Origin: Archangium gephyra
GTDB taxonomy: Bacteria > Myxococcota > Myxococcia > Myxococcales > Myxococcaceae
DNA length: 64,000 bases
Direction of reading: 5' to 3'
NCBI GenBank assembly: GCA_003243425.1
Contig: QFQP01000026.1
Location: forward strand, 1-64,000
The notes beneath the pieces were generated by a model. That model was not told where the DNA came from. It worked only from the letters and a program-made list of their open reading frames with translations, and ran no database searches. Positions 30,806-38,893 of the stretch are shown here, one piece after another. Within the stretch, counting starts at the first letter, position 1; each line of letters begins with the position of its first letter. A program made the translations under genes and the position numbers.

Positions 30806-32799
30806 AGGCTGCGCTCGTGCGTGAGGCCGCGAAGGACGCGGTGCTGAAGCTGAACCCGGTGCGTATGGTGAAGAACCCGGTGATGTTCGTGGTCGAAGTC
30901 GGGAGCGCCTTCACCACCGTGCTGGCGATGCATGCCGCGGTGACAGGGCAGGGCGACGCGTCAGCGGGGTTCATCGGCGCCGTGTCTGCGTGGCTCTGGT
31001 TCACGGTGCTGTTCGCGAACTTGGCCGAAGCGATGGCCGAAGGCCGCGGCAAGGCTCAGGCCGACACGCTCCGTAAAGCGCGTCGCGACGTGATGGCGAA
31101 GAAGCTCTCCGGTGAGGTCGTGTCGTCGTCGACGTTGAAGAAGGGTGACGTCGTTCGGGTCGAAGCCAATGAGCTGATTCCTGCAGATGGCGAGGTCGTC
31201 GAAGGCGTCGCTTCGGTCGATGAGAGCGCCATCACGGGCGAAAGCGCGCCGGTGATTCGTGAGAGCGGCGGCGATCGCTCGGCGGTGACCGGCGGCACAC
31301 GCGTGTTGTCCGACTGGCTGATCGTGAAGATCACCGCCGAAGCCGGGCACACGTTCCTCGATCGGATGATCTCGATGGTCGAAGGCGCGAAGCGCTCGAA
31401 GACACCCAATGAGCTCGCGCTCGACATCCTCCTCGCGTCGCTGACCATCGTGTTCCTGATGGCGACGATGACGCTGCGCCCGTTCTCGTCGTTCGCCGGC
31501 GGCGCGGTGCCGCTCACGATTCTCGTCGCGCTCCTGGTCTGTCTCATTCCGACGACGATCGGTGGCCTGCTCTCGGCCATCGGCATCGCGGGTATGGACC
31601 GATTGATTCAGGCGAACGTGATCGCGACCTCCGGTCGCGCGGTCGAGGCGTCGGGTGACGTCGACGTGTTGCTGCTCGACAAGACCGGCACCATCACGCT
31701 CGGAAATCGTCAGGCCAGCGAGTTCATTCCTGCGCCTGGCGTCGACGTGAAGGAACTGGCCGACGCCGCGCAGCTCTCGAGCCTGGCTGACGAGACGCCG
31801 GAAGGCCGCAGCATCGTGGTGCTCGCCAAACAGCACGGGCTTCGTGGTCGTGAGATGCACGAACTCGGCGCCACCTTCGTTCCCTTCACGGCGCAGACGC
31901 GAATGAGTGGCGCAGACGTGAAGGGCCGCCAGATTCGCAAAGGCGCCGCCGATGCCATCGAGCGCTTCACCGCCTCGGCCCTCCCGAAGCAGGTTCGCGA
32001 CGTGGTCAGTGAAGTCGCGAAGCAGGGCGCGACGCCGCTCGTGGTCGCAGACGGTCCCAGGGTGCTCGGCGTGGTGAAGCTCAAGGACGTGGTGAAGGGC
32101 GGCATTCGCGAGAAGTTCGAAGAACTGCGCCGAATGGGAATTCGCACGGTCATGATCACCGGCGACAACCCACTGACCGCCGCGGCGATCGCCGCCGAAG
32201 CTGGCGTCGACGACTTCCTCGCCGAGGCCACGCCCGAGCAGAAGCTCGCGCGCATTCGCGACTTCCAGGCCAGGGGCCACCTCGTCGCCATGACCGGCGA
32301 TGGCACCAACGATGCGCCGGCGCTCGCGCAGGCTGACGTCGCGGTCGCGATGAACTCGGGCACGCAGGCGGCCAAAGAGGCGGGCAACATGGTCGACCTC
32401 GACTCGAACCCCACGAAGCTCATTCGCGTCGTCGAGATCGGCAAGCAGTTGCTGATGACGCGCGGCGCGTTGACCACGTTCAGCATCGCCAACGACGTCG
32501 CCAAGTACTTCGCGATCATCCCTGCGGCGTTCGCGACCACGTACCCGGCGCTCGGCGCGTTGAACGTGATGCGGCTTCATTCCCCGACGAGCGCGGTGAT
32601 GTCGGCGGTGATCTTCAACGCGTTGGTGATCATCGCGCTCATTCCGCTCGCGTTGCGCGGCATCAAGTTCCGTCCTGCGCCCGCAAGTCAGGTGCTCTCG
32701 CGCAACCTGCTCATCTACGGCGTCGGCGGCGTGCTGTTGCCGTTCCCCTGCATCAAGGTGATCGACCTGGCGCTGACCGCCACTGGAGCCGTGTCGTGA
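30802..32799 (+). CDS. kdpB: K+-transporting P-type ATPase subunit B
   Basis: The 665-residue catalytic P-type ATPase subunit has the actuator motif TGES, the phosphorylation site DKTGT, the nucleotide-domain pattern KGAAD and the hinge TGDGTNDAPALAQADV. It couples ATP hydrolysis to potassium uptake through KdpA. The GTG at 30802 is preceded by GGAGGT five bases upstream and overlaps the kdpA stop; the longer open frame runs over kdpA. Confidence 0.96.
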   Translation: MKAALVREAAKDAVLKLNPVRMVKNPVMFVVEVGSAFTTVLAMHAAVTGQGDASAGFIGAVSAWLWFTVLFANLAEAMAEGRGKAQADTLRKARRDVMAKKLSGEVVSSSTLKKGDVVRVEANELIPADGEVVEGVASVDESAITGESAPVIRESGGDRSAVTGGTRVLSDWLIVKITAEAGHTFLDRMISMVEGAKRSKTPNELALDILLASLTIVFLMATMTLRPFSSFAGGAVPLTILVALLVCLIPTTIGGLLSAIGIAGMDRLIQANVIATSGRAVEASGDVDVLLLDKTGTITLGNRQASEFIPAPGVDVKELADAAQLSSLADETPEGRSIVVLAKQHGLRGREMHELGATFVPFTAQTRMSGADVKGRQIRKGAADAIERFTASALPKQVRDVVSEVAKQGATPLVVADGPRVLGVVKLKDVVKGGIREKFEELRRMGIRTVMITGDNPLTAAAIAAEAGVDDFLAEATPEQKLARIRDFQARGHLVAMTGDGTNDAPALAQADVAVAMNSGTQAAKEAGNMVDLDSNPTKLIRVVEIGKQLLMTRGALTTFSIANDVAKYFAIIPAAFATTYPALGALNVMRLHSPTSAVMSAVIFNALVIIALIPLALRGIKFRPAPASQVLSRNLLIYGVGGVLLPFPCIKVIDLALTATGAVS

Positions 32800-33293
32800 T
32801 TCGCCCTGCCATCGTTCTGCTCACGTTCTTCACGTTGCTCACCGGGGTCGCGTACCCGTTGACCTTCACGCTCTTCGGCGCTGATTCTCTGCGACCCGGT
32901 GCGTTCGCGACCGTCGCTGACGGCCCCGACGTGTTCTGGACGCGCCCCAGTGTGGGAACTCCCAAAGCCAGCAGCGGCAGCAACCTGGGCCCGACCAACC
33001 CTGCGTTCCTGGCTGCGGTGAAGGCGCGCGTGGAGCGCGTGAAGTCTGCGCACCCGACGCAAGCGAAACCGGTGCCCGCGGAGTTGGTGACTGCGAGCGG
33101 GAGTGGAATCGACCCGCACCTGTCGCCGCTCGCGGTGAGGTACCAGGTCGATCGCGTCGCGGCAGCTCGTCACGTGTCTCGCGAACGATTGCTCGAACTC
33201 ATCGACGACATGACCGAGCCACGCTTCCTCGGCGTCTTCGGTGAGCCGCGGGTGAACGTGGTGTTACTCAATCAACGTCTTGCTGACCTGTAA
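32796..33293 (+). CDS. kdpC: K+-transporting ATPase subunit C
   Basis: The 165-residue subunit has an N-terminal membrane helix (IVLLTFFTLLTGVAYPLTFT) and a periplasmic domain ending in the conserved block SGSGIDPHLSP, VAAARHVS and LGVFGEPRVNVV..N. It assists KdpB in ATP binding and assembly. It is about 25 residues shorter than the E. coli protein; the region after the helix is compact. The GTG at 32796 overlaps kdpB. Confidence 0.93.
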   Translation: MIRPAIVLLTFFTLLTGVAYPLTFTLFGADSLRPGAFATVADGPDVFWTRPSVGTPKASSGSNLGPTNPAFLAAVKARVERVKSAHPTQAKPVPAELVTASGSGIDPHLSPLAVRYQVDRVAAARHVSRERLLELIDDMTEPRFLGVFGEPRVNVVLLNQRLADL

Positions 33294-33302
33294 GGTGCCC
33301 TC

Positions 33303-35963
33303 GTGAACGACGGTCGTCCCGATCCCGATGCGCTGCTGCAGCGTGTGACGGCGGACGAGCGTCGTCGCACTCCGCTGAAGGTGTTCTTCGGCTTCGCGCC
33401 GGGCGTCGGCAAGACGTTCGCCATGCTCGAGTCGGCACGCAGGCTGAAAGCGCAAGGCGTCGACGTGGTCGTCGGCATCGTCGAGACGCACGGTCGCAGC
33501 GACACCGCCGCGCTGCTCGATGGGCTCGAGGTGTTGCCGCGCCGCTCGCTCGACCATCGCGGCAAGGCCGTCACCGAGTTCGATCTCGAACGGGCGCTGG
33601 CGCGCAGGCCGAAGGTCCTGCTGCTCGACGAGCTCGCGCACGCCAACGTCGAAGGCAGTCGCCACGCGCGACGATGGCAAGACGTGCTCGAGCTGCTCGA
33701 CGCGGGCATCGAGGTGCACACCACGCTCAACGTGCAGCACGTCGAGAGCCTCAACGACGTGGTCGCGCAGATCACCCGCGTTCAAGTTCGCGAGACGGTG
33801 CCCGATGCGTTGTTGGAGCGCGCTGATGCCATCGAACTCGTCGACCTTCCGCCCGATGAGTTGTTGAAGCGGCTCGCCGACGGAAAGGTCTATCTCCCCG
33901 AGCAGGCGCAGCGCGCGTCGGAGCACTTCTTTCGTCGCGGCAATCTGCTCGCGCTCCGCGAGCTCGCCCTTCGAAGAACGGCGGAGCGCGTCGACAAGGA
34001 CGTGCAGGCCTACCGCGCGCTCCACGAGATTCAGACCACGTGGCCTGCCGGTGAACGTGTGCTGGTCTGCGTCGGCCCCGCGCCTGCGTCTGCGCGGCTG
34101 ATTCGTGCGGCGCGGCGCATCGCGGTGGGGTTGCGGGCGCCCTGGTTCGCCGCGTGCGTGACGAGCCCCGTGCGTCCGCTGAATCAGCAAGACACGCGAA
34201 CGCTCGAAGCGAACCTGTCGCTCGCGGAGTCGCTCGGCGGTGAGCTGGTGCGGCTCGACGGAACCTCCGTCGCCGAAGAACTCCTCAACTGGGCCCGGGT
34301 GCACAACGTCACGCGCATCGTGCTGGGCAAGCCCACGCACACCTGGTGGCGCGATCGTGTTCGGGGCTCGCTGCTCGACGCGTTGGTGCGCGGCTCCGGC
34401 GACATCGACGTGCTCGTCATCTCGGGCGACGACGACACCGGAGAACGCCGGGAGTCCGCCGTCGCTCCGAGCGCGACGCCGTGGTGGTCGTGGCTCGCCG
34501 CGACCGCGATGGTCTTCGTCACCGCGGGCATCGCCTTCGTGCTGCAGCGCACGTTCTCGATTCCTGACCCCGAGATGTTGTTCCTCGCGACGATCATGAT
34601 CGCCGCCGCCGCCTTCGGTCGTGGGCCTGCGGTGCTCGCGGCTTCGCTGTCGGTCGCGGCCTACAACTTCTTCTTCGTTCCTCCGTTCTTCACCTTCGCC
34701 GTCACCGACACGCGGTACGTGCTCACGTTCGCGCTGATGTTTGGCGTCGGCGTCGTCATCTCTGCGCTCGCCGGCCGACTTCGCGCGCAGGAGTTCGCCG
34801 CCCGGTCTCGCGAGAGCGACACGCGCGCCTTGTTGTCGCTCACGCGCGACCTCGGCCCCGCGTCGAGTGCGGAGGACATCGCGGCGTTGCTGACGCGTCA
34901 CGTCGTCGAGGTGCGTGGCGGGTCAGCCGTGGTGTTGCTCCCGCGTGATGGCGCGCTCGATGCCGCCGCCGCGTTTCCGCTCACCACGACTCTCGACACC
35001 AACGAACTCGGCGTCGCCGCGTGGACGCACGAGCATCAACGCGAGGCCGGCCTCGGCACCGGCACGCTCGCCGGCAGCACCGTTCGCGCGATTCACATCG
35101 GCAATGGTTCTGGCGTGCTCGTGTGGCGGCCTGCTGTGCCGCTCGCTGACGACGCGCGACGTTCGTTGATCGACGCGTTTGCCCGACAAGCGGGGCTGGC
35201 GCTCGACAGACTTCGCTTTTCTGAAGCCGCCCGCGTCGCCGAGCTCAAGGCGCGAACCGAGGAGCTGCGCAGCTCACTCCTATCGACCGTCTCACACGAC
35301 CTGCGAACGCCCCTCGCGGTGGTCACCGGTGCCGCCACGACGTTGCGCGACGACACCGCGCTCGATGCCGACACGCGGCAGCAGTTGCTGGACACCATCT
35401 GCGACGAAGCCGAGCGGCTGGAGCGCCTGGTTCGCAATCTCCTCGACATGACGCGTGTGCAGGCCGGTGCGCTGACGGTGAAGAAGGAATGGGTTCCGGT
35501 CGACGAGCTCATCGGCAGCGCGCGCACCCGGCTTGCGACTCCACTCGAAGGCCGCGCGGTCACCGTCGAAACGCACGACGTGGAGTTCCTCCAGGTCGAC
35601 CCGGTGCTGTTCGAGCAGGTGCTGCTCAACCTGCTCGACAACGCCGCGAAGTACACGCCGGCAGGAAGTCCACTCGACGTCGAGGTGACCAGGAGTGGCA
35701 ACGGCGTTCGTCTCGCCATCAACGACCGCGGCCCCGGTGTCTCTGCAGAAGAAGCGGTCAGGCTCTTCGACAAGTTCTTCCGCGGGAGTCAGCGCGCGGT
35801 TCCCGGTGCAGGCCTGGGTCTGGCCATCGTTCGCGGCATCGTCGAAGCACATGGTGGTCGCATTCACGTCGAACCCCGTCTGGGCGGCGGTGCGCGGTTC
35901 GTGATCGACTTGCCGCTCGACGGAACGCCGCCCGAGGTGCCAGAGGAGCCCGCAGATGAGTGA
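33303..35963 (+). CDS. kdpD: Sensor histidine kinase KdpD
   Basis: The 886-residue sensor reads potassium limitation or turgor and controls KdpE. Domains in order: N-terminal KdpD domain with Walker A APGVGKT and the Walker B-like VLLLDELAHAN; a UspA-like domain at about 240-370; four membrane helices at about 395-495; a GAF-like domain; HisKA with His665 in SHDLRTPL; and a HATPase with NLLDNAAKY and GAGLGLAI. The GTG start lies 9 bases after kdpC. The stop overlaps kdpE by eight bases. Confidence 0.95.
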   Translation: MNDGRPDPDALLQRVTADERRRTPLKVFFGFAPGVGKTFAMLESARRLKAQGVDVVVGIVETHGRSDTAALLDGLEVLPRRSLDHRGKAVTEFDLERALARRPKVLLLDELAHANVEGSRHARRWQDVLELLDAGIEVHTTLNVQHVESLNDVVAQITRVQVRETVPDALLERADAIELVDLPPDELLKRLADGKVYLPEQAQRASEHFFRRGNLLALRELALRRTAERVDKDVQAYRALHEIQTTWPAGERVLVCVGPAPASARLIRAARRIAVGLRAPWFAACVTSPVRPLNQQDTRTLEANLSLAESLGGELVRLDGTSVAEELLNWARVHNVTRIVLGKPTHTWWRDRVRGSLLDALVRGSGDIDVLVISGDDDTGERRESAVAPSATPWWSWLAATAMVFVTAGIAFVLQRTFSIPDPEMLFLATIMIAAAAFGRGPAVLAASLSVAAYNFFFVPPFFTFAVTDTRYVLTFALMFGVGVVISALAGRLRAQEFAARSRESDTRALLSLTRDLGPASSAEDIAALLTRHVVEVRGGSAVVLLPRDGALDAAAAFPLTTTLDTNELGVAAWTHEHQREAGLGTGTLAGSTVRAIHIGNGSGVLVWRPAVPLADDARRSLIDAFARQAGLALDRLRFSEAARVAELKARTEELRSSLLSTVSHDLRTPLAVVTGAATTLRDDTALDADTRQQLLDTICDEAERLERLVRNLLDMTRVQAGALTVKKEWVPVDELIGSARTRLATPLEGRAVTVETHDVEFLQVDPVLFEQVLLNLLDNAAKYTPAGSPLDVEVTRSGNGVRLAINDRGPGVSAEEAVRLFDKFFRGSQRAVPGAGLGLAIVRGIVEAHGGRIHVEPRLGGGARFVIDLPLDGTPPEVPEEPADE

Positions 35964-36642
35964 CGGACCGCTCGTGTTGCTGGTCGAAGACGAGGTGCAG
36001 ATGCGCCGGTTCCTCCGCGCTGCGCTGCTCAGTCACGGCTACCGGCTCATCGAAGCGGAGAAGGGCGGCGAAGCGGTTCCGCTCGTCACCAGTCACAACC
36101 CCGACGTGGTGTTGCTCGACCTCGGCTTGCCCGACATGGACGGCCTCGACGTCACGAAGCAGCTGCGGGAGTTCACGAAGGTTCCCATCGTGGTGCTCTC
36201 GGCGCGCGGCCGTGAAGACGACAAGGTCGCGGCGCTCGATGCCGGCGCAGACGACTACGTGACCAAGCCCTTCGGCATGAATGAGCTGCTGGCGCGCATG
36301 CGCGTGGCGTTGAGGCACCGCCAGTCCGCCGACGCTGACGAGCCGGTCATCGAGCTCGACGGGCTGCGTATCGACTTCGCGCGGCATGAAGTGAACCGCG
36401 AAGGCGAGCCGCTCAAGCTCACGCCGCTGGAGTTCAAGTTGCTCGCGCTGCTCGCCCGCAACGCAGGCAAGGTGCTCACCCACCGTCAGCTGCTCAAGGA
36501 CGTGTGGGGCCCGGCGCACACGCAAGACACGCACTACCTGCGCGTCTACATGGCGAACCTTCGCAAGAAGCTGGAGCGCGACGCCGCCGCGCCGAAATAC
36601 CTGCTCACCGAGCCGGGCGTCGGTTACCGCCTCAAGGGCTGA
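35956..36642 (+). CDS. kdpE: Response regulator KdpE (OmpR family)
   Basis: The 228-residue transcription factor has a receiver domain with phospho-acceptor Asp55 (VVLLDLGLPD) and Lys in TKPFG, and a C-terminal winged helix (LLALLARNAGKVLTHRQLL, THYLRVYMANLRKKLE, LTEPGVGYRL). It activates kdp when phosphorylated by KdpD. In this operon the regulator genes follow the structural genes and overlap. The candidate operator is at 27392-27441. Confidence 0.95.
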   Translation: MSDGPLVLLVEDEVQMRRFLRAALLSHGYRLIEAEKGGEAVPLVTSHNPDVVLLDLGLPDMDGLDVTKQLREFTKVPIVVLSARGREDDKVAALDAGADDYVTKPFGMNELLARMRVALRHRQSADADEPVIELDGLRIDFARHEVNREGEPLKLTPLEFKLLALLARNAGKVLTHRQLLKDVWGPAHTQDTHYLRVYMANLRKKLERDAAAPKYLLTEPGVGYRLKG

Positions 36643-36665
36643 AGGCCGTGCCCTGTCGACGAAGC

Positions 36666-36679
36666 GTGGCCGCAGCCAC
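36666..36679. terminator. Weak candidate terminator after kdpE
   Basis: A five-base stem (gtggc/gccac) with a four-base loop lies between the convergent kdpE and lipoprotein genes. The stem is short and no T-tract follows, so this is a low-confidence call based on position. Confidence 0.25.
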
Positions 36680-36685
36680 TGCGAT

Positions 36686-36988
36686 TCACGGTGTGACGTC
36701 GGACGGCGTGCACAGCACCTGATTCTGCTTCCAGTCGGGAACCGACTGGTCGTTCTGCTTCTTCGCGCTCGTCTTCGTGACCCGAATGACGCCGTCGACG
36801 AAGAGCACGCATTCGTTCTTCCCGAAGTACCAGGCCTCGGCGTTGGGCGGGTAGGGCGTGATGGTCGGCTCTTCGCCGCGCAGTTCCAGTCTCGCCTGCT
36901 CAAGCGTTCTGGCCTTGCTCACGCGCGTGAACACCGACGGACCACACGACGAAGCGAACAGCGCAACGAGCGTCAGCAGCGTTCTCAT
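36686..36988 (-). CDS. Small hypothetical lipoprotein
   Basis: The 100-residue product has a signal peptide and lipobox (MRTLLTLVALFASSC, Cys15), followed by a short beta-rich domain with EAWYFGKNECVLFVDGVI and two further cysteines. The ATG at 36988 gives a clean signal peptide; an in-frame ATG at 37000 adds four residues. The pattern resembles small outer-membrane assembly lipoproteins of the BamE/SmpA type (strand, 'W.fgk....vFvdG.v'), but I do not assign it. It is convergent with kdpE. Confidence 0.65.
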   Translation of the reverse strand: MRTLLTLVALFASSCGPSVFTRVSKARTLEQARLELRGEEPTITPYPPNAEAWYFGKNECVLFVDGVIRVTKTSAKKQNDQSVPDWKQNQVLCTPSDVTP

Positions 36989-37048
36989 CGAGGCCAGCAT
37001 CTCAGACGATGGAACGAACGGCGCGCGCGATGTGTCAGCGTCACCAAC

Positions 37049-37729
37049 ATGCGCCTCGTGTGGCTCCTGATGATCGTTTCGACCGCAACGCTCGCCGCTG
37101 ATCGCGTCAAAGAGGTCCGCGAACGCCGCACCGCCGACGTGAAGGCGCTCGTCGAGAAAGCGGGCCTCACGTACCCCGTCGACGAGGTGTATCTGCGCGC
37201 GTTCAAGAAGGAAAAGCAGCTCGAGCTGTGGGCCAGCAAGCGCGGCCAGCCGATGACGCTCGTGAAGCGCTACGACTTCTGCTCGGCGTCAGGCGAGCTC
37301 GGCCCCAAGCGCCGCGAGGGCGATCTGCAGGTGCCCGAAGGTCTCTACGAGGTGCCGTCGTTCAACCCGTTTTCCGACTACCACCTAGCGATGAAGGTCT
37401 CGTACCCGAACGCCAGCGACAAGGTTCGCAGTGACGCGAAGCGGCCGGGTGGTCTCATCTACCTTCATGGCGACTGCGTCAGCATCGGCTGCATCGCCAT
37501 CGAGGACCAACCCATCGAAGAGGTGTACCTCATCGCCTTCGACGCCAGGGTCCGCCCGATTCGCTTCGACATCTTCCCGGCGCGGCTCGACGACGTGACG
37601 ACGGTCGGACAAGGCGAACACGTCGAGTTCTGGAGAGAACTCACCCCTGCCTACACGTCGTTCGAAAAGACCAAGCGGCCCGCGCGATTCAGTGTGAACC
37701 CGAAGACCGGCGCCTATTCGGTGAAGTAG
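37049..37729 (+). CDS. YafK/DpaA-like L,D-transpeptidase-family protein
   Basis: The 226-residue periplasmic protein has a signal peptide (RLVWLLMIVSTATLA) and a YkuD domain with the catalytic motif H140-G-D-C-V-S-I-G-C148. The HGDCVSIGCIAI form is that of E. coli YafK (DpaA), which releases Braun lipoprotein from peptidoglycan, rather than of the cross-linking transpeptidases. Tyr-rich KRYDFCSASGELGPK is also typical. It is probably a peptidoglycan-editing enzyme. It stands alone on the plus strand, divergent from the lipoprotein gene. Confidence 0.85.
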   Translation: MRLVWLLMIVSTATLAADRVKEVRERRTADVKALVEKAGLTYPVDEVYLRAFKKEKQLELWASKRGQPMTLVKRYDFCSASGELGPKRREGDLQVPEGLYEVPSFNPFSDYHLAMKVSYPNASDKVRSDAKRPGGLIYLHGDCVSIGCIAIEDQPIEEVYLIAFDARVRPIRFDIFPARLDDVTTVGQGEHVEFWRELTPAYTSFEKTKRPARFSVNPKTGAYSVK

Positions 37730-37768
37730 GGTGCGCAACTGTCCGTGATGACGGGGTTTGTTGGGCCG

Positions 37769-37796
37769 GGAACCCTGTCTCACGGACGGTGTCAGA
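37769..37796 (+). promoter_or_regulatory. Candidate ECF sigma (RpoE-type) promoter
   Basis: GGAACC at 37769-37774 is followed after 16 bp by GTCAGA at 37791-37796. This matches the general ECF promoter pattern (GGAAC near -35, GTC near -10). It lies 50 bp before the likely GTG start of the sigma gene, so self-activation is plausible. The match was judged by eye. Confidence 0.5.
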
Positions 37797-37845
37797 TCCC
37801 CCGTCGGAGCGATTCGTTTTGAATGACGACCGACGGGAGGACGAA

Positions 37846-38499
37846 GTGGCGAGCGACGTTCTGGAACTCCCAGCACACGTGATGAAGGACGTCGAAGCGC
37901 CGGCGACCCTCTCGATCCCCGAGCACCTGCTGATCGCCCGCCTTCGTCGCGGCGACCCTTCCGCCTTCGAGCTGCTGGTTCGCACGCATCAGGACCGCGT
38001 GTACGACTTCTGCGTTCGTATGCTGAATGATCGCGAAGAGGCCTTCGATCTCACGCAGGAGATCTTCATCAGCATCCACCGGCACATGGACAAGTTTCGC
38101 GCCGACGCGAAGCTGACCACGTGGATCTACCGAATCGCCCGCAACCATTGCCTCAACCGCTTGAAGTACCTGAAGCGTCGCGGCCGCGGTCGCAGTGACG
38201 AATACGGCGAAGCGAACGAACTCTCGATCACCGAAGCGATGGGCGGCAGTGAATCGCCCGACGCCGCGGTGACACGAAAGACCGACAGACAACTGGTGCA
38301 TCAGGCGATCACCGAGCTCGACGAAGAACAGCGTTCGCTGGTCGTGCTCCGTGACGTGGAAGGCCTGAGCTACGACGAGATCATGGACATCACCGAGCTT
38401 CCTGAAGGCACGGTGAAGAGCCGCCTGCATCGCGCCCGCGAGAAGCTGGCTGGCATTCTGACGAAGCTTGAAGAGAGCTTCGGCGGTAAGGGAGACTGA
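37846..38499 (+). CDS. RNA polymerase ECF sigma factor
   Basis: The protein of about 217 residues has sigma region 2 (AFELLVRTHQDRVYDFCVRM, DLTQEIFISIHRHMDKFR, TTWIYRIARNHCLNRLK) and region 4 (LDEEQRSLVVLRDVEGLSYD, PEGTVKSRLHRAREKL), as in RpoE-like ECF factors. The GTG at 37846 is chosen because GGGAGG at 37835-37840 lies five bases upstream; the longer frame from 37789 would start inside the probable promoter. The next gene, five bases on, may encode its membrane partner. Confidence 0.92.
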   Translation: MASDVLELPAHVMKDVEAPATLSIPEHLLIARLRRGDPSAFELLVRTHQDRVYDFCVRMLNDREEAFDLTQEIFISIHRHMDKFRADAKLTTWIYRIARNHCLNRLKYLKRRGRGRSDEYGEANELSITEAMGGSESPDAAVTRKTDRQLVHQAITELDEEQRSLVVLRDVEGLSYDEIMDITELPEGTVKSRLHRAREKLAGILTKLEESFGGKGD

Positions 38500-38503
38500 C
38501 CCC

Positions 38504-38848
38504 GTGCGACGCGAACTTTCCAGGACCGAAGTCGAGCGCCTGTTCGTCGGTGCCATCGACGGTGCGCTCGCCGAGAAGGACGAGGCCGAGCTCGACACGG
38601 CGCTCGCCGAGAGCCCGGAGCTCAAGGCGCGCTTCGAGAAGTACGAGCGCGCGATTTCGGCGCTCAAAGATCAGCCTCGCCACAAGGCGCCCGATGGCCT
38701 GTCGACGTTGATTCTTCGCCGCACGCGCCGCCGTCGTTTTCAGCTGCGTTCCCGCGAAATGCCGCACTTCACCGCGCTGCCCGCCGAGGTCGTGGTGCCC
38801 ATGTTGATCGCCGCTGTCGTCGCGCTCTTCATGCTGCTCGCGTCCTGA
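38504..38848 (+). CDS. Putative anti-sigma factor, single-helix membrane protein
   Basis: The 114-residue product has a helical cytoplasmic part (SRTEVERLFVGAIDGALAEK, LDTALAESPELKARFEKYERA) and one C-terminal membrane helix (VVVPMLIAAVVALFMLLAS). The first part resembles the sigma-binding domain of anti-sigma factors, although the zinc motif H-x3-C-x2-C is missing. It starts with GTG five bases after the sigma gene. The gene order sigma - membrane protein supports the call. It is short, with no periplasmic sensor domain. Confidence 0.65.
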   Translation: MRRELSRTEVERLFVGAIDGALAEKDEAELDTALAESPELKARFEKYERAISALKDQPRHKAPDGLSTLILRRTRRRRFQLRSREMPHFTALPAEVVVPMLIAAVVALFMLLAS

Positions 38849-38893
38849 CTTTCCACCTTGCCCGCCGGGCGCCTGCGTGGTGAACGCGCGCCC

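Noticed and set aside
33264..34901. Minus-strand open frame of 545 codons opposite kdpD
   Set aside because: Antisense to a well-conserved kdpD; no protein-like pattern.
37789..37845. Longer N-terminus for the ECF sigma factor starting at GTG 37789
   Set aside because: It would begin inside the likely promoter; GTG 37846 has a good ribosome site.
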